Positions 8,501 to 17,581 are shown, counted from the stretch's first letter. The stretch: 64,000 bases of DNA from Jejuia sp047345485 (GCF_047345485.1 NZ_JBLFEN010000005.1:280740-344739); one strand, 5' to 3'. The notes: generated by a model not told the origin, from the letters alone. Numbers and translations: made by a program.

Positions 8501-9755
8501 TTTTTTGTGAAGGTTCTAACTGAAATACTTGTTTTATCAGTTCTAGGCTATCATCTGTAGAAACGGCATCGTCTTTTAAATGATGCGCAAAATGATTGGT
8601 TATTTTTTGAATTATTTTTGTGCTGATTAATTCTGCTTGGGCTTCGTTAAAATCAGTTAGTTTTTTACGTTGTGTATCCAATTCAGCAGCCGCAAAATCA
8701 GTCAACTTATGTTTTAGTGCTTTTATGGTTGGCGCAAATTTTCTAGTTTCTAACCAACTATTAAATTCTGCCTTAACATCTTCTATAATAGCTTCTGCAG
8801 AAGGAATGTGCGCTTTTCTAGCTTCCAAAGTTTCATCAGTAATTTTTGATAAATGATCTAAATGTACTAAAGCTACATTTTCTAAATCCCTAACATTTTC
8901 ATTTACATTCTTTGGTATTGATAAATCTAATATTAAGAGTGGTTTATTAGTTTGAATGATATGCTTATCAATCGTAGGGCGTTGTGCACCTGTTGCTACA
9001 ATAAGTATATCAGCTTCACTTACCTCTTCTTGTAAATTAGAATAATCTTTAACTACTAAATTAAATTTACCGGCGATACGTTCTGCTTTATCTTTTGTTC
9101 TGTTTATTAAAGTAATATGTTCGTTTTTGGTATGCTTTACCAAATTTTCGCAAGTGTTTCTGCCAATTTTTCCTGTTCCAAACAATAAAATATTTTTAGT
9201 TGGAACTTCTGTTATGGTTTTTAAAATATATTGTACCGAAGCAAACGATACTGATGTAGCACCTGAAGAGATATTAGTCTCAGTTTTTATACGCTTACTA
9301 GCTTGTATTACAGCATTTACTAAACGCTCAGAAAAATGATTTAATAAATTGTATTTTCTAGATAGTTTAGTACTCACTTTTAGTTGACTTATAATTTCAA
9401 AATCTCCAAGAATTTGGCTGTCTAAACCAGAACCTACGCGAAACATGTGTGCAATAGCTTCTTTATTTTTGTATATGTAGGCTACATCTCTAAACTCTTC
9501 AACAGTACCGTTTGTATTATCACATAATAATTCTATAAGTTGGTAGGGATGCTGCGAGAAACCATAAATTTCTGTACGGTTACATGTTGAAGTCACTATT
9601 AAACTTTCAATGCCATTATCTTTAGCATCTTGCAATAATTTATGTTTAGATTCTTCGTCTAAACTAAAACGTCCTCTTGTATCGGCATCAGCTTTTTTAT
9701 AACTTAAGCCAATAGCATAAAAAGAACTGCTTTTGCTAATATTGTATTTTTGCAT
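8493..9755 (-). CDS. hemA: Glutamyl-tRNA reductase
   Basis: NADPH-dependent enzyme reducing glutamyl-tRNA to glutamate-1-semialdehyde, the first committed step of C5 heme synthesis. Visible are the catalytic cysteine in VTSTCNRTEIYGF, the GSGLDSQILGDFEI segment, the Rossmann motif LLFGTGKIGRNTCENL, and the C-terminal dimerisation helices. I prefer the ATG at 9755 (MQKYNISKSSSFYAIGLSYKKAD) over the in-frame ATG at 9776, because a TACTTTTG -7 box sits at 9785-9778 and would place the transcription start close to or past 9776. Couples to hemCD by an 8-bp overlap. hemL is not in the window. Confidence 0.95.
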   Translation of the reverse strand: MQKYNISKSSSFYAIGLSYKKADADTRGRFSLDEESKHKLLQDAKDNGIESLIVTSTCNRTEIYGFSQHPYQLIELLCDNTNGTVEEFRDVAYIYKNKEAIAHMFRVGSGLDSQILGDFEIISQLKVSTKLSRKYNLLNHFSERLVNAVIQASKRIKTETNISSGATSVSFASVQYILKTITEVPTKNILLFGTGKIGRNTCENLVKHTKNEHITLINRTKDKAERIAGKFNLVVKDYSNLQEEVSEADILIVATGAQRPTIDKHIIQTNKPLLILDLSIPKNVNENVRDLENVALVHLDHLSKITDETLEARKAHIPSAEAIIEDVKAEFNSWLETRKFAPTIKALKHKLTDFAAAELDTQRKKLTDFNEAQAELISTKIIQKITNHFAHHLKDDAVSTDDSLELIKQVFQLEPSQKNV

Positions 9756-9777
9756 TATTTTAATTGTAATTGCCACA

Positions 9778-9785
9778 CAAAAGTA
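9778..9785 (-). promoter_or_regulatory. -7 box of the hemA promoter
   Basis: TACTTTTG on the minus strand fits the Bacteroidota -7 consensus TAnnTTTG and is 22 bp before the chosen hemA start. No clear -33 TTG is seen. Confidence 0.5.
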
Positions 9786-9860
9786 GTCGGATTGATAATT
9801 AAAAAATAACGCTCAAAGAACTTTTAATATCGTTTGTGGTTTTTTAAAGCGTTTTCAAGT

Positions 9861-9887
9861 AAAAATATGATAAATGTCATATTTTTG
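9861..9887 (+). promoter_or_regulatory. Promoter and palindromic operator of the AraC-type gene
   Basis: AAAAATATGA (9861-9870) and TCATATTTTT (9877-9886) form a perfect 10-bp inverted repeat with a 6-bp spacer. The right arm contains the -7 box TATTTTTG (9880-9887) for the AraC-type gene that starts at 9947. A protein bound here would block or modulate that promoter, and could also act on the divergent hemA promoter about 80 bp away. Confidence 0.5.
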
Positions 9888-9946
9888 TAGTGAATTTGAT
9901 GATTTTGAAAGCTTTAATTTAGAACTATTCTAAATAAAAAGAAAAT

Positions 9947-10843
9947 ATGAAAGAAAAAAATAACTTAAAAAGTATCGCTAGAGGTACTTTTGATGAAACA
10001 CAAGTTGAAGATGGGTTTTTAATCTTAACATTTAAGAATGATGAGAATGAGACACAAAATGTTGCTAAAGACATAGATAGCTCATTTATTCAATTTCATT
10101 ATTGCATTAAAGGCGGTACATCATTTGTGTTTAATCAAGGGCGCTATAGCTTAGATATTCAAGAGGAAAATTCACTATTACTTTATAATCCGCAGCGCGA
10201 GTTACCTATAGATTTAAAAGTTTTACCAAATTCTTGGATTGTATCTATTTTAATATCTATAAAGAAATTTCATAGTTTATTTTCTCAAGAGGCTGATTAC
10301 ATATCTTTTTTGAATTCAGAAAATAGAGATAAAAAGTATTATAAAGATGGTGTTATTACACCTTCTATGGCTGTTGTACTAAACCAATTAATAAATTTTA
10401 GTTTAAATCCATCTATTAAAGCATTATACTTTAAAGGTAAAGCTTACGAATTATTGAGTTTGTATTTTAACAGAAGTGAAGATGCTAATGTAGAGCAGTG
10501 CCCGTTTTTAATAGATGAAACAAATGTGATTAAAATACGTAAAGCCAAAGATATTATTGTATTACGAATGGCAGAACCACCAACACTTCAAGAATTAGCT
10601 GATGAAATAGGTTTAAATATTAAAAAACTAAAGGAAGGTTTTAAGCAAATTTATGGTGATTCTGTATTTAGTTTTTTATTTGATTACAAAATGGAATTCG
10701 CTCGTAAGCTACTTGAGGCAGGAGATGATAATGTAAATGAAGTTGGCCATAAAATAGGCTATAGCACTTCTAGTCATTTTATTGCGGCATTTAAAAAAAA
10801 GTATGGAACTACGCCCAAAAAGTATGTAATGTCATTGAATTAG
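9947..10843 (+). CDS. AraC-family transcriptional regulator next to hemA
   Basis: A 298-residue regulator. The N-terminal ~190 residues are a poorly conserved sensor or dimerisation part. The C-terminal ~100 residues form the AraC double helix-turn-helix: PTLQELADEIGLNIKKLKEGFKQIYG, then MEFARKLLEAGDDNVNEVGHKIGYSTSSHFIAAFKKKYGTTPKKY. It is divergent from hemA with a shared 170-bp intergenic region. AraC regulators in this position next to flavobacterial hem genes suggest, but do not prove, iron- or heme-linked control. Confidence 0.88.
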   Translation: MKEKNNLKSIARGTFDETQVEDGFLILTFKNDENETQNVAKDIDSSFIQFHYCIKGGTSFVFNQGRYSLDIQEENSLLLYNPQRELPIDLKVLPNSWIVSILISIKKFHSLFSQEADYISFLNSENRDKKYYKDGVITPSMAVVLNQLINFSLNPSIKALYFKGKAYELLSLYFNRSEDANVEQCPFLIDETNVIKIRKAKDIIVLRMAEPPTLQELADEIGLNIKKLKEGFKQIYGDSVFSFLFDYKMEFARKLLEAGDDNVNEVGHKIGYSTSSHFIAAFKKKYGTTPKKYVMSLN

Positions 10844-10864
10844 AGTAATGTAAGTTTTTTTTAT

Positions 10865-10872
10865 TATTTTTG
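10865..10872 (+). promoter_or_regulatory. -7 box upstream of the 49-codon ORF
   Basis: TATTTTTG matches TAnnTTTG and lies 21 bp before the ATG at 10894, so the short ORF may have its own promoter. Confidence 0.35.
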
Positions 10873-10893
10873 ACTAACCCCAAAACCTATATT

Positions 10894-11043
10894 ATGAAAT
10901 TCTTGACCCCAGAGATTGAAGCATTATCTAAACAATTTATTAAAGGCAAATCTTTAGCACGCACTAATACGTCGTGTGGTATTTTTCAAGATTGTGATCC
11001 TCTAAAAGAACGACCCAAATCCCGTTATGAAACCAATATCTAA
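10894..11043 (+). CDS. Small hypothetical protein (49 aa)
   Basis: An ATG-started ORF of 49 codons: opens MKFLTPEIEALSKQF, contains two cysteines (TSCGIF and QDCDPL) and ends KERPKSRYETNI. It lies between the AraC gene and a 350-bp gap and has a consensus -7 box 21 bp upstream. I do not recognise it. The acidic/basic alternation and regular codon use look like coding DNA, but the length makes this uncertain. Confidence 0.4.
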   Translation: MKFLTPEIEALSKQFIKGKSLARTNTSCGIFQDCDPLKERPKSRYETNI

Positions 11044-11393
11044 ATCATATTTGGCGTTTTTATTTATCACCTCTAATTTGAGTTGATCTTATATTTTGGA
11101 GAATATCAAAATATAACAATCCGAGTTCTTGTAAACCATCAATAGGTTTTTTTAGTAAAATCTTTCCTATGATTGCAAAGAAATTCTTCGCTTATGCTCT
11201 AATTTTAAAAAAATAGATGCTCTACGTAATTAAATGTTTATTTGAGTTTATGGAGCTATAAAAAAATGGTAAAAACATTAAGTAATGTTGCCTTATTCTA
11301 ATAGGAGAATAAATTTTATCAATGATCTAACGACTAAAAAATACTGTTATTGTTAATAATCTATCGTATTTTTGTTGTAAATAAACTTTTAAT
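11044..11393. other. 350-bp intergenic region with inverted repeat and promoter
   Basis: No convincing gene. TTATATTTTG (11089-11098) and CAAAATATAA (11107-11116) form a perfect 10-bp inverted repeat. A -7 box TATTTTTG at 11367-11374 lies 20 bp before the next ATG and probably drives the secreted-protein gene. Confidence 0.45.
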
Positions 11394-11990
11394 ATGAGAT
11401 CATTAATAATATTAGTTTTTATTTTTTTAATTACAGGAACATCGGTTTCTCAAACCGATAAAGCAAATATTGAAAAAGAAGCACAAACTTATTACGATTA
11501 TATGACTGCTATGAACCTTGACAAGGTTCTTGATTACATGCATCCAAAAATGTTTGAAATGGCTACAAAAGCGCAAATGAAAGCAGCAATGGAACAAATG
11601 TTTAATTCTCCCCAAATGAAAATTGAGTTTATTACTAATGATGTAACTAGCGTTAGTGATACAATGGATGAAGCTGGTGTAACTTATGCGGTTGTTTATT
11701 ATGAGAGTAAAATGAGAATGATATTTACAAGTGAAAAAGATAAACCAGAGGAAGAAAGAACAGCATACTTAGAATTGATGAAATCTACTATGTCATCTCA
11801 ATTTGGAGCCGATAATGTGTTGATAGACAACGAAACTACATCATTAATTATTGATAATACATCAACTATGTTTGCAATTAAAGACCCACAGTTTGAAGGG
11901 TGGAAGTTTTTAGGTAACGAAAAAAATATGGCTGCATTTGTTAATTCAATAGTACCAGAAACTATTAGAACAACATTATTGAATAAATAA
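11394..11990 (+). CDS. Secreted protein of unknown function, NTF2/DUF-like
   Basis: A 198-residue protein with a clear Sec signal peptide (MRSLIILVFIFLITGTSVSQ, cleavage after about residue 19). The mature part starts with KEAQTYYDYMTAMNLDKVLDYMHPKMFE, which resembles the opening helices of NTF2-like folds, and ends with a strand-rich half including FEGWKFLG. Likely periplasmic. It is 34 bp before hemH, so it could share its transcript, but no heme-related motif is visible. Confidence 0.75.
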   Translation: MRSLIILVFIFLITGTSVSQTDKANIEKEAQTYYDYMTAMNLDKVLDYMHPKMFEMATKAQMKAAMEQMFNSPQMKIEFITNDVTSVSDTMDEAGVTYAVVYYESKMRMIFTSEKDKPEEERTAYLELMKSTMSSQFGADNVLIDNETTSLIIDNTSTMFAIKDPQFEGWKFLGNEKNMAAFVNSIVPETIRTTLLNK

Positions 11991-12024
11991 TAGTTTCCAT
12001 TTTACAGGTAATGAATAGAGAAAT

Positions 12025-13062
12025 ATGAAAGGTATTTTATTAGTAAATTTAGGTTCTCCTGATAGTCCAGAACCTAAAGACGTAAAAAGATATTTAGGTG
12101 AGTTTTTAATGGACGAACGTGTTATAGATGTTCCGCTTTGGGCAAGAACATTACTTGTAAAAGGCATTATACTTAATACGCGACCAAAAGCTTCAGCTAA
12201 AGCATACAAAAAAATATGGTGGGAAGAAGGTTCACCTTTAATAGTACTTTCAGAGAAGCTTCAAAACAAAGTACAGGAAAAGTTAGAATTTCCAGTCGCA
12301 TTAGCCATGAGATATGGAAGTATGACTATTAAAAACGGACTACAAGAATTGGTGGATAAAGGCTGTACGGAAATAAAAACTATTCCGTTATATCCTCAAT
12401 TTGCTATGGCAACTACAGAAACTATTGATGTTAAAGTAGATGAATTGGTTACCGAATATTTTCCGCAAGTAAAAATTACACGAACACCAGCGTTTTACCA
12501 ACGCAAAGATTATATCAATGTACTTTCAAAAAGTATAGGCGAAAAGTTGGATGGGTTAGATTATGAGCATATATTATTTAGTTACCACGGCGTACCAGAA
12601 CGGCACATACGTAAAAGTGATGTGACTAACGGTAACTGTAAAATGGATGGTAAATGCTGTTTTAAAAAAGGGAGTAAGCAACATGAATTTTGTTACCGCC
12701 ACCAATGCGAAATCACTACAGTAAACGTCGCTAAAGCCTTAGGTTTAAAAAATGGAACATATTCCACTACGTTTCAATCTAGATTAGGTTTTGATCCATG
12801 GTTGCAACCTTATACAGATCGTACTATAGAACGCATGGGTAAAGAAGGCATTAAAAAAATGGCTATTGTAACACCTGCTTTTGTTAGTGATTGTTTAGAA
12901 ACTTTAGAAGAGATTGCCATGGAAGGCGAAGAGATTTTTCATGAAGTTGGCGGTAAAGATTTTACAGTAATTCCATGTTTAAATGATCGCGAGGATTTTG
13001 CACAGGTTATTGCCAATATCGCTAAAGAATGGACCCCAGTTAAAATGCCTCAAACGGTTTAA
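12025..13062 (+). CDS. hemH: Ferrochelatase
   Basis: Inserts Fe2+ into a porphyrin. 345 residues. Seen: MKGILLVNLGSPDSPEP at the N-terminus, ALAMRYGSMTI, the metal-site histidine in ILFSYHGVPERHI, and the C-terminal acidic segment DCLETLEEIAMEG. A short loop between the two halves is cysteine-rich: C205, C211, C212, C223 and C228. An internal four-cysteine [2Fe-2S] site is known in several bacterial ferrochelatases, so a cluster here is plausible. The stop overlaps the next gene's ATG by 1 bp. Confidence 0.96.
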   Translation: MKGILLVNLGSPDSPEPKDVKRYLGEFLMDERVIDVPLWARTLLVKGIILNTRPKASAKAYKKIWWEEGSPLIVLSEKLQNKVQEKLEFPVALAMRYGSMTIKNGLQELVDKGCTEIKTIPLYPQFAMATTETIDVKVDELVTEYFPQVKITRTPAFYQRKDYINVLSKSIGEKLDGLDYEHILFSYHGVPERHIRKSDVTNGNCKMDGKCCFKKGSKQHEFCYRHQCEITTVNVAKALGLKNGTYSTTFQSRLGFDPWLQPYTDRTIERMGKEGIKKMAIVTPAFVSDCLETLEEIAMEGEEIFHEVGGKDFTVIPCLNDREDFAQVIANIAKEWTPVKMPQTV

Positions 13063-14414
13063 TGGCCAAAATATCTTCGCAAGATTTAGGCATACAACCT
13101 ATAGGTAAACTACTTATTAAACAAGCTGTACCAGCTTCTATTGGTATTCTTGTAATGTCTTTAAATATTCTTGTAGACACCATTTTTGTTGGACAATGGA
13201 TTGGAGCTACCGCTATTGCAGCAATAAATGTAGTATTACCAGTTTCTTTTTTTATAGCAGCATTAGGTATGGCTGTTGGTATTGGTGGCTCGTCTATAAT
13301 TTCTCGTGCGTTAGGTGCTAATAATATAAAAAAAGCGCGTGCTACTTTTGGAAATCAAATTACACTTACGCTTTTAGTTACTATAACCATGGTGCTATTT
13401 GGGTTATGGTTTATAGATGATATTATTCCAGCATTTGGTGGTAAAGGTGCCATTTTACAACCCGCAACAATTTATTATCGCATAGTTTTGTACGGTGTGC
13501 CTTTTTTAGCGCTAAGTATGATGGGTAATACCGTAATTAGAGCAGAGGGTAAACCAAAGTTTGCTATGTTTGCTATGATGATTCCTTCGGTTGGAAACCT
13601 ATTATTAGATTATGTTTTTATTAATTTGTTAGATTGGGGTATGGCTGGTGCTGCGTGGGCAACAACCGTATCTTATCTGTTATGTTTTCTCTTTATTCTC
13701 TGGTTTTTCTTATCAAAGAATTCAGAATTAAAACTATTGAAATGTAATTTTAAACTTCAAAAATATATTGTATCAGAAATAGGGTCTTTAGGTTTTGTAA
13801 CCTTAGCAAGACAAGCTGTAGTTAGCATTACTTACCTGTTTATGAATAATATTTTGTTTGATTTAGGTGGCGAAACTTCAGTTACGGCTTACGCCATAGT
13901 TGGTCGTATGCTTATGTTTGCACTATTTCCGGTATATGGTATTACGCAAGGGTTTTTACCCATTGCGGGGTTTAATTATGGAGCATCCAAATATAAGCGT
14001 GTACAAAAAACAATTACAACAGCAATTTTATACGCATCAGTATTGGCAACCTTAGTATTTATAGCGTTAATGGTATTTCCAGAAGCTATAACACGACTTT
14101 TTACAACCGATAAAGATGTTATTCTACAAACGCCATCTGCAATGCGTTGGGTGTTTGCCGCTACACCAATAATAGCAGTACAACTTATTGGCGCAGCATA
14201 TTTTCAAGCCGTTGGGAAAGCCATACCGGCTTTATTATTGACACTTACTAGGCAAGGCTTTTTCTTTATCCCGTTAATATTAATTCTACCCCAGTTTTAT
14301 GGTGAGTTTGGTGTTTGGGTTGCATTTCCCATCTCCGATGTATTGTCTACTATAGTTACTGCCGTTTTTTTACGCCGTGAGGTTAAGTTAAAGCTCTTAC
14401 ATAAAGCAGGATAA
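13062..14414 (+). CDS. MATE-family multidrug/Na+ antiporter-type efflux protein
   Basis: A 450-residue, roughly 12-span membrane protein of the MATE family. It opens with IGKLLIKQAVPASIGILVMSLNILVDTIFVGQWIG, a typical MATE start, and repeats the pattern in the second half (GFLPIAGFNYGASKYKRV). The substrate is unknown. Its ATG overlaps the hemH stop by 1 bp and hemJ follows after 50 bp, so it is part of a hemH-MATE-hemJ operon; export of a porphyrin or related compound is a guess from context only. Confidence 0.93.
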   Translation: MAKISSQDLGIQPIGKLLIKQAVPASIGILVMSLNILVDTIFVGQWIGATAIAAINVVLPVSFFIAALGMAVGIGGSSIISRALGANNIKKARATFGNQITLTLLVTITMVLFGLWFIDDIIPAFGGKGAILQPATIYYRIVLYGVPFLALSMMGNTVIRAEGKPKFAMFAMMIPSVGNLLLDYVFINLLDWGMAGAAWATTVSYLLCFLFILWFFLSKNSELKLLKCNFKLQKYIVSEIGSLGFVTLARQAVVSITYLFMNNILFDLGGETSVTAYAIVGRMLMFALFPVYGITQGFLPIAGFNYGASKYKRVQKTITTAILYASVLATLVFIALMVFPEAITRLFTTDKDVILQTPSAMRWVFAATPIIAVQLIGAAYFQAVGKAIPALLLTLTRQGFFFIPLILILPQFYGEFGVWVAFPISDVLSTIVTAVFLRREVKLKLLHKAG

Positions 14415-14464
14415 TATTTTTATTGTTAAATTTAAAAACTTTAATTATCTACTCGTTTCAGCTC

Positions 14465-15010
14465 ATGACATATTTCTATTTAAAAGCATTTCATCTTATT
14501 TTTGTGATTACTTGGTTTGCGGGTTTGTTTTATATTCCTAGGCTTTTTGTGTATCAAATAGAGGCGTTTTATAAGCCATCGCCAGATAAAGAAATTTTAG
14601 GTGCACAACTTAAACTAATGGCAAAACGCCTATGGTTTATTATTACTTGGCCTTCAGCAATTTTAGCACTTATTTTTGGGTTGAGTCTTTTTTATATAAA
14701 TCCAACCTTATTTTATATGCCATGGATGCAAGTAAAATTAGGCTTTATTCTTTTATTGTTCGCTTATCACTTAAAAACGCATCAGTATTTTAAACAATTA
14801 CAAAAAGACGATGTAAAAAAAACATCAAGCTACATGCGTATTTGGAACGAAGGCGCCACCTTTATCCTTTTTGCCGTTATTTTTTTAGTCATTTTAAAAA
14901 GCGCTATAAATTGGATTTGGGGAGTAATAGGCATTTTTGTTTTGGGTATTCTCATCATGCTAGGTTTCAAACTCTATAAAAATTTTAGAGATAAAAATCC
15001 CGACGCTTAA
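14465..15010 (+). CDS. hemJ: Protoporphyrinogen IX oxidase, HemJ type
   Basis: A 181-residue inner-membrane protein of the HemJ/CopD-like family that oxidises protoporphyrinogen IX to protoporphyrin IX. The signature YFYLKAFHLIFVITWFAGLFYIPRLFVY at the N-terminus carries the conserved His. MPWMQVKLGFILLLFAYH carries the conserved Lys. Five hydrophobic spans are visible. I chose the ATG at 14465 (MTYFYLKAFH), because the upstream in-frame TTG at 14423 adds 14 residues not typical of the family. It completes the route between hemF and hemH. Confidence 0.9.
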   Translation: MTYFYLKAFHLIFVITWFAGLFYIPRLFVYQIEAFYKPSPDKEILGAQLKLMAKRLWFIITWPSAILALIFGLSLFYINPTLFYMPWMQVKLGFILLLFAYHLKTHQYFKQLQKDDVKKTSSYMRIWNEGATFILFAVIFLVILKSAINWIWGVIGIFVLGILIMLGFKLYKNFRDKNPDA

Positions 15011-15277
15011 ATGTGCTATATGTAAAGAGGATTTTATATGCAAATTGTATAATATACTGGACATCTAACCATTTGCGATACAGCTGATAGATAGTTTTTT
15101 TAAGACAACACCACCCATTTGCTATTGCTAATTTAGTGAAAGCAATCTACTTAATATCGGCAGATTATTTCGTCGTACCTATTTGAAATGACAATATATT
15201 TACCAAAATTTTAAAGAGAGTTCTGGTATAATCTCTAACGTAGTTTAAATATTTAAAAGTATATTCATAAAGAGGCG

Positions 15278-15946
15278 TTATTCTTCCTGTTTTAAAATAG
15301 CAATATCGTTGCGTAATTTATCAATATCGTCAGGTTTGGTGCCATCATAAAACCCACGTATTTGTCGCTTCTTATCGATCAACATAAAATTTTCGGTATG
15401 TACCATATCAAAAGGTCCACCATCACCATTATCTTTAACTGCTAAATAACTTTTTCTTGCAAGCCTATAAATTTCTTTTTTATCACCAGTAACTAAGTTC
15501 CATTTTTTATCATTTACTCCTTTTTTAATAGCATAGCGTTTTAATTGGGCAACAGTATCAATTTCTGGAGTCACCGTATGCGATAGTAGCATCACCTCAG
15601 TATCTTCCAAGATGGCTTGTTGTATATCTGCCATATGGTGCGTCATAATAGGACAAATGGTTTGGCAGGTAGTAAAAAAGAAATCAGCTACATAAATTTT
15701 ATCTCTGTAAGTATCCTGAGTCACCGTATCACCGTTTTGATTTATCAATTTGAAATCTGCAATTGTATGGTACTTTTTTTTGTGTTGTATGGTAGTATCT
15801 ACTAAAATTGGGTCAACCCTTGAAGGGGTATAAATATCTAGTGGTTGATATACATTTAATGTATTGTATATTAGTGCAATAATAATGATTGATATTATAC
15901 TAAAAACAATAGCAAAGAGTTTATAATCCTTAAAAAATGATAACAT
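15278..15946 (-). CDS. SCO1/SenC-family copper chaperone
   Basis: A 222-residue thioredoxin-fold protein with an N-terminal membrane anchor (residues about 10-30) and a periplasmic domain. The copper-binding motif is FTTCQTICPIM (CxxxC), and the distal histidine is in DMVHTENFMLID. Family members deliver copper to the CuA site of cytochrome c oxidase or act as thiol reductants. Transcribed alone, divergent from rseP. The 267-bp gap before it (15011-15277) shows no feature I can support. Confidence 0.92.
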   Translation of the reverse strand: MLSFFKDYKLFAIVFSIISIIIIALIYNTLNVYQPLDIYTPSRVDPILVDTTIQHKKKYHTIADFKLINQNGDTVTQDTYRDKIYVADFFFTTCQTICPIMTHHMADIQQAILEDTEVMLLSHTVTPEIDTVAQLKRYAIKKGVNDKKWNLVTGDKKEIYRLARKSYLAVKDNGDGGPFDMVHTENFMLIDKKRQIRGFYDGTKPDDIDKLRNDIAILKQEE

Positions 15947-16072
15947 TTTAAGTGTTTAAAATTTAAACAAAAATACAATGATTTTAAGTTGTAAAAAAGA
16001 GAGTATTCGCTTAAATTACTGTTAAAACCTGTGGCAATTGTTTAATAGCTTTTTAAACTTGGTTTAAAACCT

Positions 16073-16080
16073 TACTTTTG
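16073..16080 (+). promoter_or_regulatory. -7 box of the rseP promoter
   Basis: TACTTTTG fits TAnnTTTG and lies 21 bp before the rseP ATG. Confidence 0.45.
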
Positions 16081-16101
16081 TGCGGTTATAAAAAAATGTA
16101 G

Positions 16102-17433
16102 ATGTCAGTATTCATAATAAAAACAGCTCAATTACTTTTGAGTCTATCCATTTTAGTAGTGTTGCACGAGCTAGGGCATTTTATTCCTGCTAAATTATTT
16201 AAAACTCGCGTAGAAAAATTTTACTTATTTTTTGATGTTAAATTTTCTCTATTTAAAAAGAAAATAGGCGAAACAGTTTACGGTATAGGTTGGTTGCCGT
16301 TAGGCGGTTATGTAAAAATTGCTGGAATGATTGATGAAAGTATGGATACTGAGCAAATGGCAAAACCACCACAACCTTGGGAGTTTCGTTCTAAACCTGC
16401 ATGGCAACGCCTAATTATTATGCTAGGAGGTGTAACGGTTAATTTTTTATTAGCTATAGTATTATTTATTATAATGTTGGCCATTTGGGGTACAAACTAC
16501 ACAACTAAAGACAGCGCCAAATACGGGTATAGCGTAACTAAAACTTTAGAGAATTACGGATTTCAACAAGGTGATAAGCTTATTTCTATAAATGGAGACG
16601 CAATTGAAGATATTACTATACCCGTGAATAAGTATTTAATGTTTCGCGATGTTAATACTATGACAGTAGAACACACCAATGGTGTTGAAGAAAAACTTAG
16701 TTTGCCAGAAGATATAGGCACTCAGCTTTTTGAAGCGGGAGATTTACCAGCCTTAGAGGCTCGCTATCCATTTCAAATAGATTCTATATTATCTGAATCT
16801 TCTGCTGATAAATCAGGCTTACAACCAGGTGATAAAATTATTGCTGTAAATGGAAATTCAGTGAATTACTTTTCAGACCTTGCATATGGCATAAAACATA
16901 GCAATACCAAAGCAATAGATTTGCAAATACAACGCAATGGTACTACGTTAGATTTATCAGTAACACCAGATGAAGAAAATAAAATAGGCATTTACAGATC
17001 ATCAACGGATGATGAGTATATAAATTATGAAAACAGAGTATATACGTTTTCAGAAAGTATTGCAGGAGGTTTTAGTCAAGCCTATTGGGAGGTTAAAGAT
17101 TATTTAGCGCAGTTTAAATATATATTTACTAAAAAGGGTGCAAGCCAAATAGGCGGATTTGCAGCCATTGGGCAAATGTTTCCAGCACAATGGAACTGGC
17201 AAGCCTTTTGGTACCTTACAGCGTTTCTTTCTATCATGTTAGGTGTATTAAATCTATTACCAATTCCTGCTTTAGATGGGGGTCATGTTATGTTTTTACT
17301 TTATGAAATGATATCTGGAAGAAAGCCTGGAGATAAGTTTATGGAGTATGCACAAATGGTTGGTTTCTTTATTTTAATAGGACTTGTTTTGTTTGCTAAT
17401 GGCAACGATATTTATAAGGCAATTTTTGACTAA
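16102..17433 (+). CDS. rseP: Site-2 intramembrane metalloprotease RseP
   Basis: A 443-residue membrane protease of the M50 family that cleaves anti-sigma factors and remnant signal peptides inside the membrane. HELGH at residues 22-26 is the zinc motif, and NLLPIPALDGGH near residue 390 gives the third ligand. Between them are the GYVKIAGM segment, a membrane span (about 113-130), and a tandem PDZ region with SADKSGLQPGDKIIAVNG. Preceded by a TACTTTTG -7 box and followed by tRNA-Asn. Confidence 0.96.
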   Translation: MSVFIIKTAQLLLSLSILVVLHELGHFIPAKLFKTRVEKFYLFFDVKFSLFKKKIGETVYGIGWLPLGGYVKIAGMIDESMDTEQMAKPPQPWEFRSKPAWQRLIIMLGGVTVNFLLAIVLFIIMLAIWGTNYTTKDSAKYGYSVTKTLENYGFQQGDKLISINGDAIEDITIPVNKYLMFRDVNTMTVEHTNGVEEKLSLPEDIGTQLFEAGDLPALEARYPFQIDSILSESSADKSGLQPGDKIIAVNGNSVNYFSDLAYGIKHSNTKAIDLQIQRNGTTLDLSVTPDEENKIGIYRSSTDDEYINYENRVYTFSESIAGGFSQAYWEVKDYLAQFKYIFTKKGASQIGGFAAIGQMFPAQWNWQAFWYLTAFLSIMLGVLNLLPIPALDGGHVMFLLYEMISGRKPGDKFMEYAQMVGFFILIGLVLFANGNDIYKAIFD

Positions 17434-17450
17434 TTTTTTTAGTTATTATG

Positions 17451-17481
17451 TTTGTTGTAATTAAAAATTAATATATATTTG
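17451..17481 (+). promoter_or_regulatory. Promoter of tRNA-Asn
   Basis: TTTG (17451-17454), a 19-bp spacer, then TATATTTG (17474-17481) match the Bacteroidota -33/-7 promoter very well, 25 bp before the tRNA. Confidence 0.65.
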
Positions 17482-17506
17482 CGCTCGCAAAAGCGAAATA
17501 TTACCT

Positions 17507-17580
17507 TCCTCAGTAGCTCAGTTGGTTAGAGCATCTGACTGTTAATCAGAGGGTCGCTGGTTCGAGCCCAGCCTGAGGAG
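17507..17580 (+). tRNA. tRNA-Asn (GTT)
   Basis: A 74-nt cloverleaf. The acceptor stem TCCTCAG pairs with CTGAGGA, the D arm contains AGCTCAGTTGGTTAGAGC, the anticodon stem TCTGA/TCAGA encloses loop CTGTTAA (anticodon GTT), and the T arm is CTGGTTCGAGCCCAG. Discriminator base G; the 3' CCA is not encoded. A consensus promoter lies upstream and a strong terminator directly downstream. Confidence 0.97.
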
Positions 17581-17581
17581 C

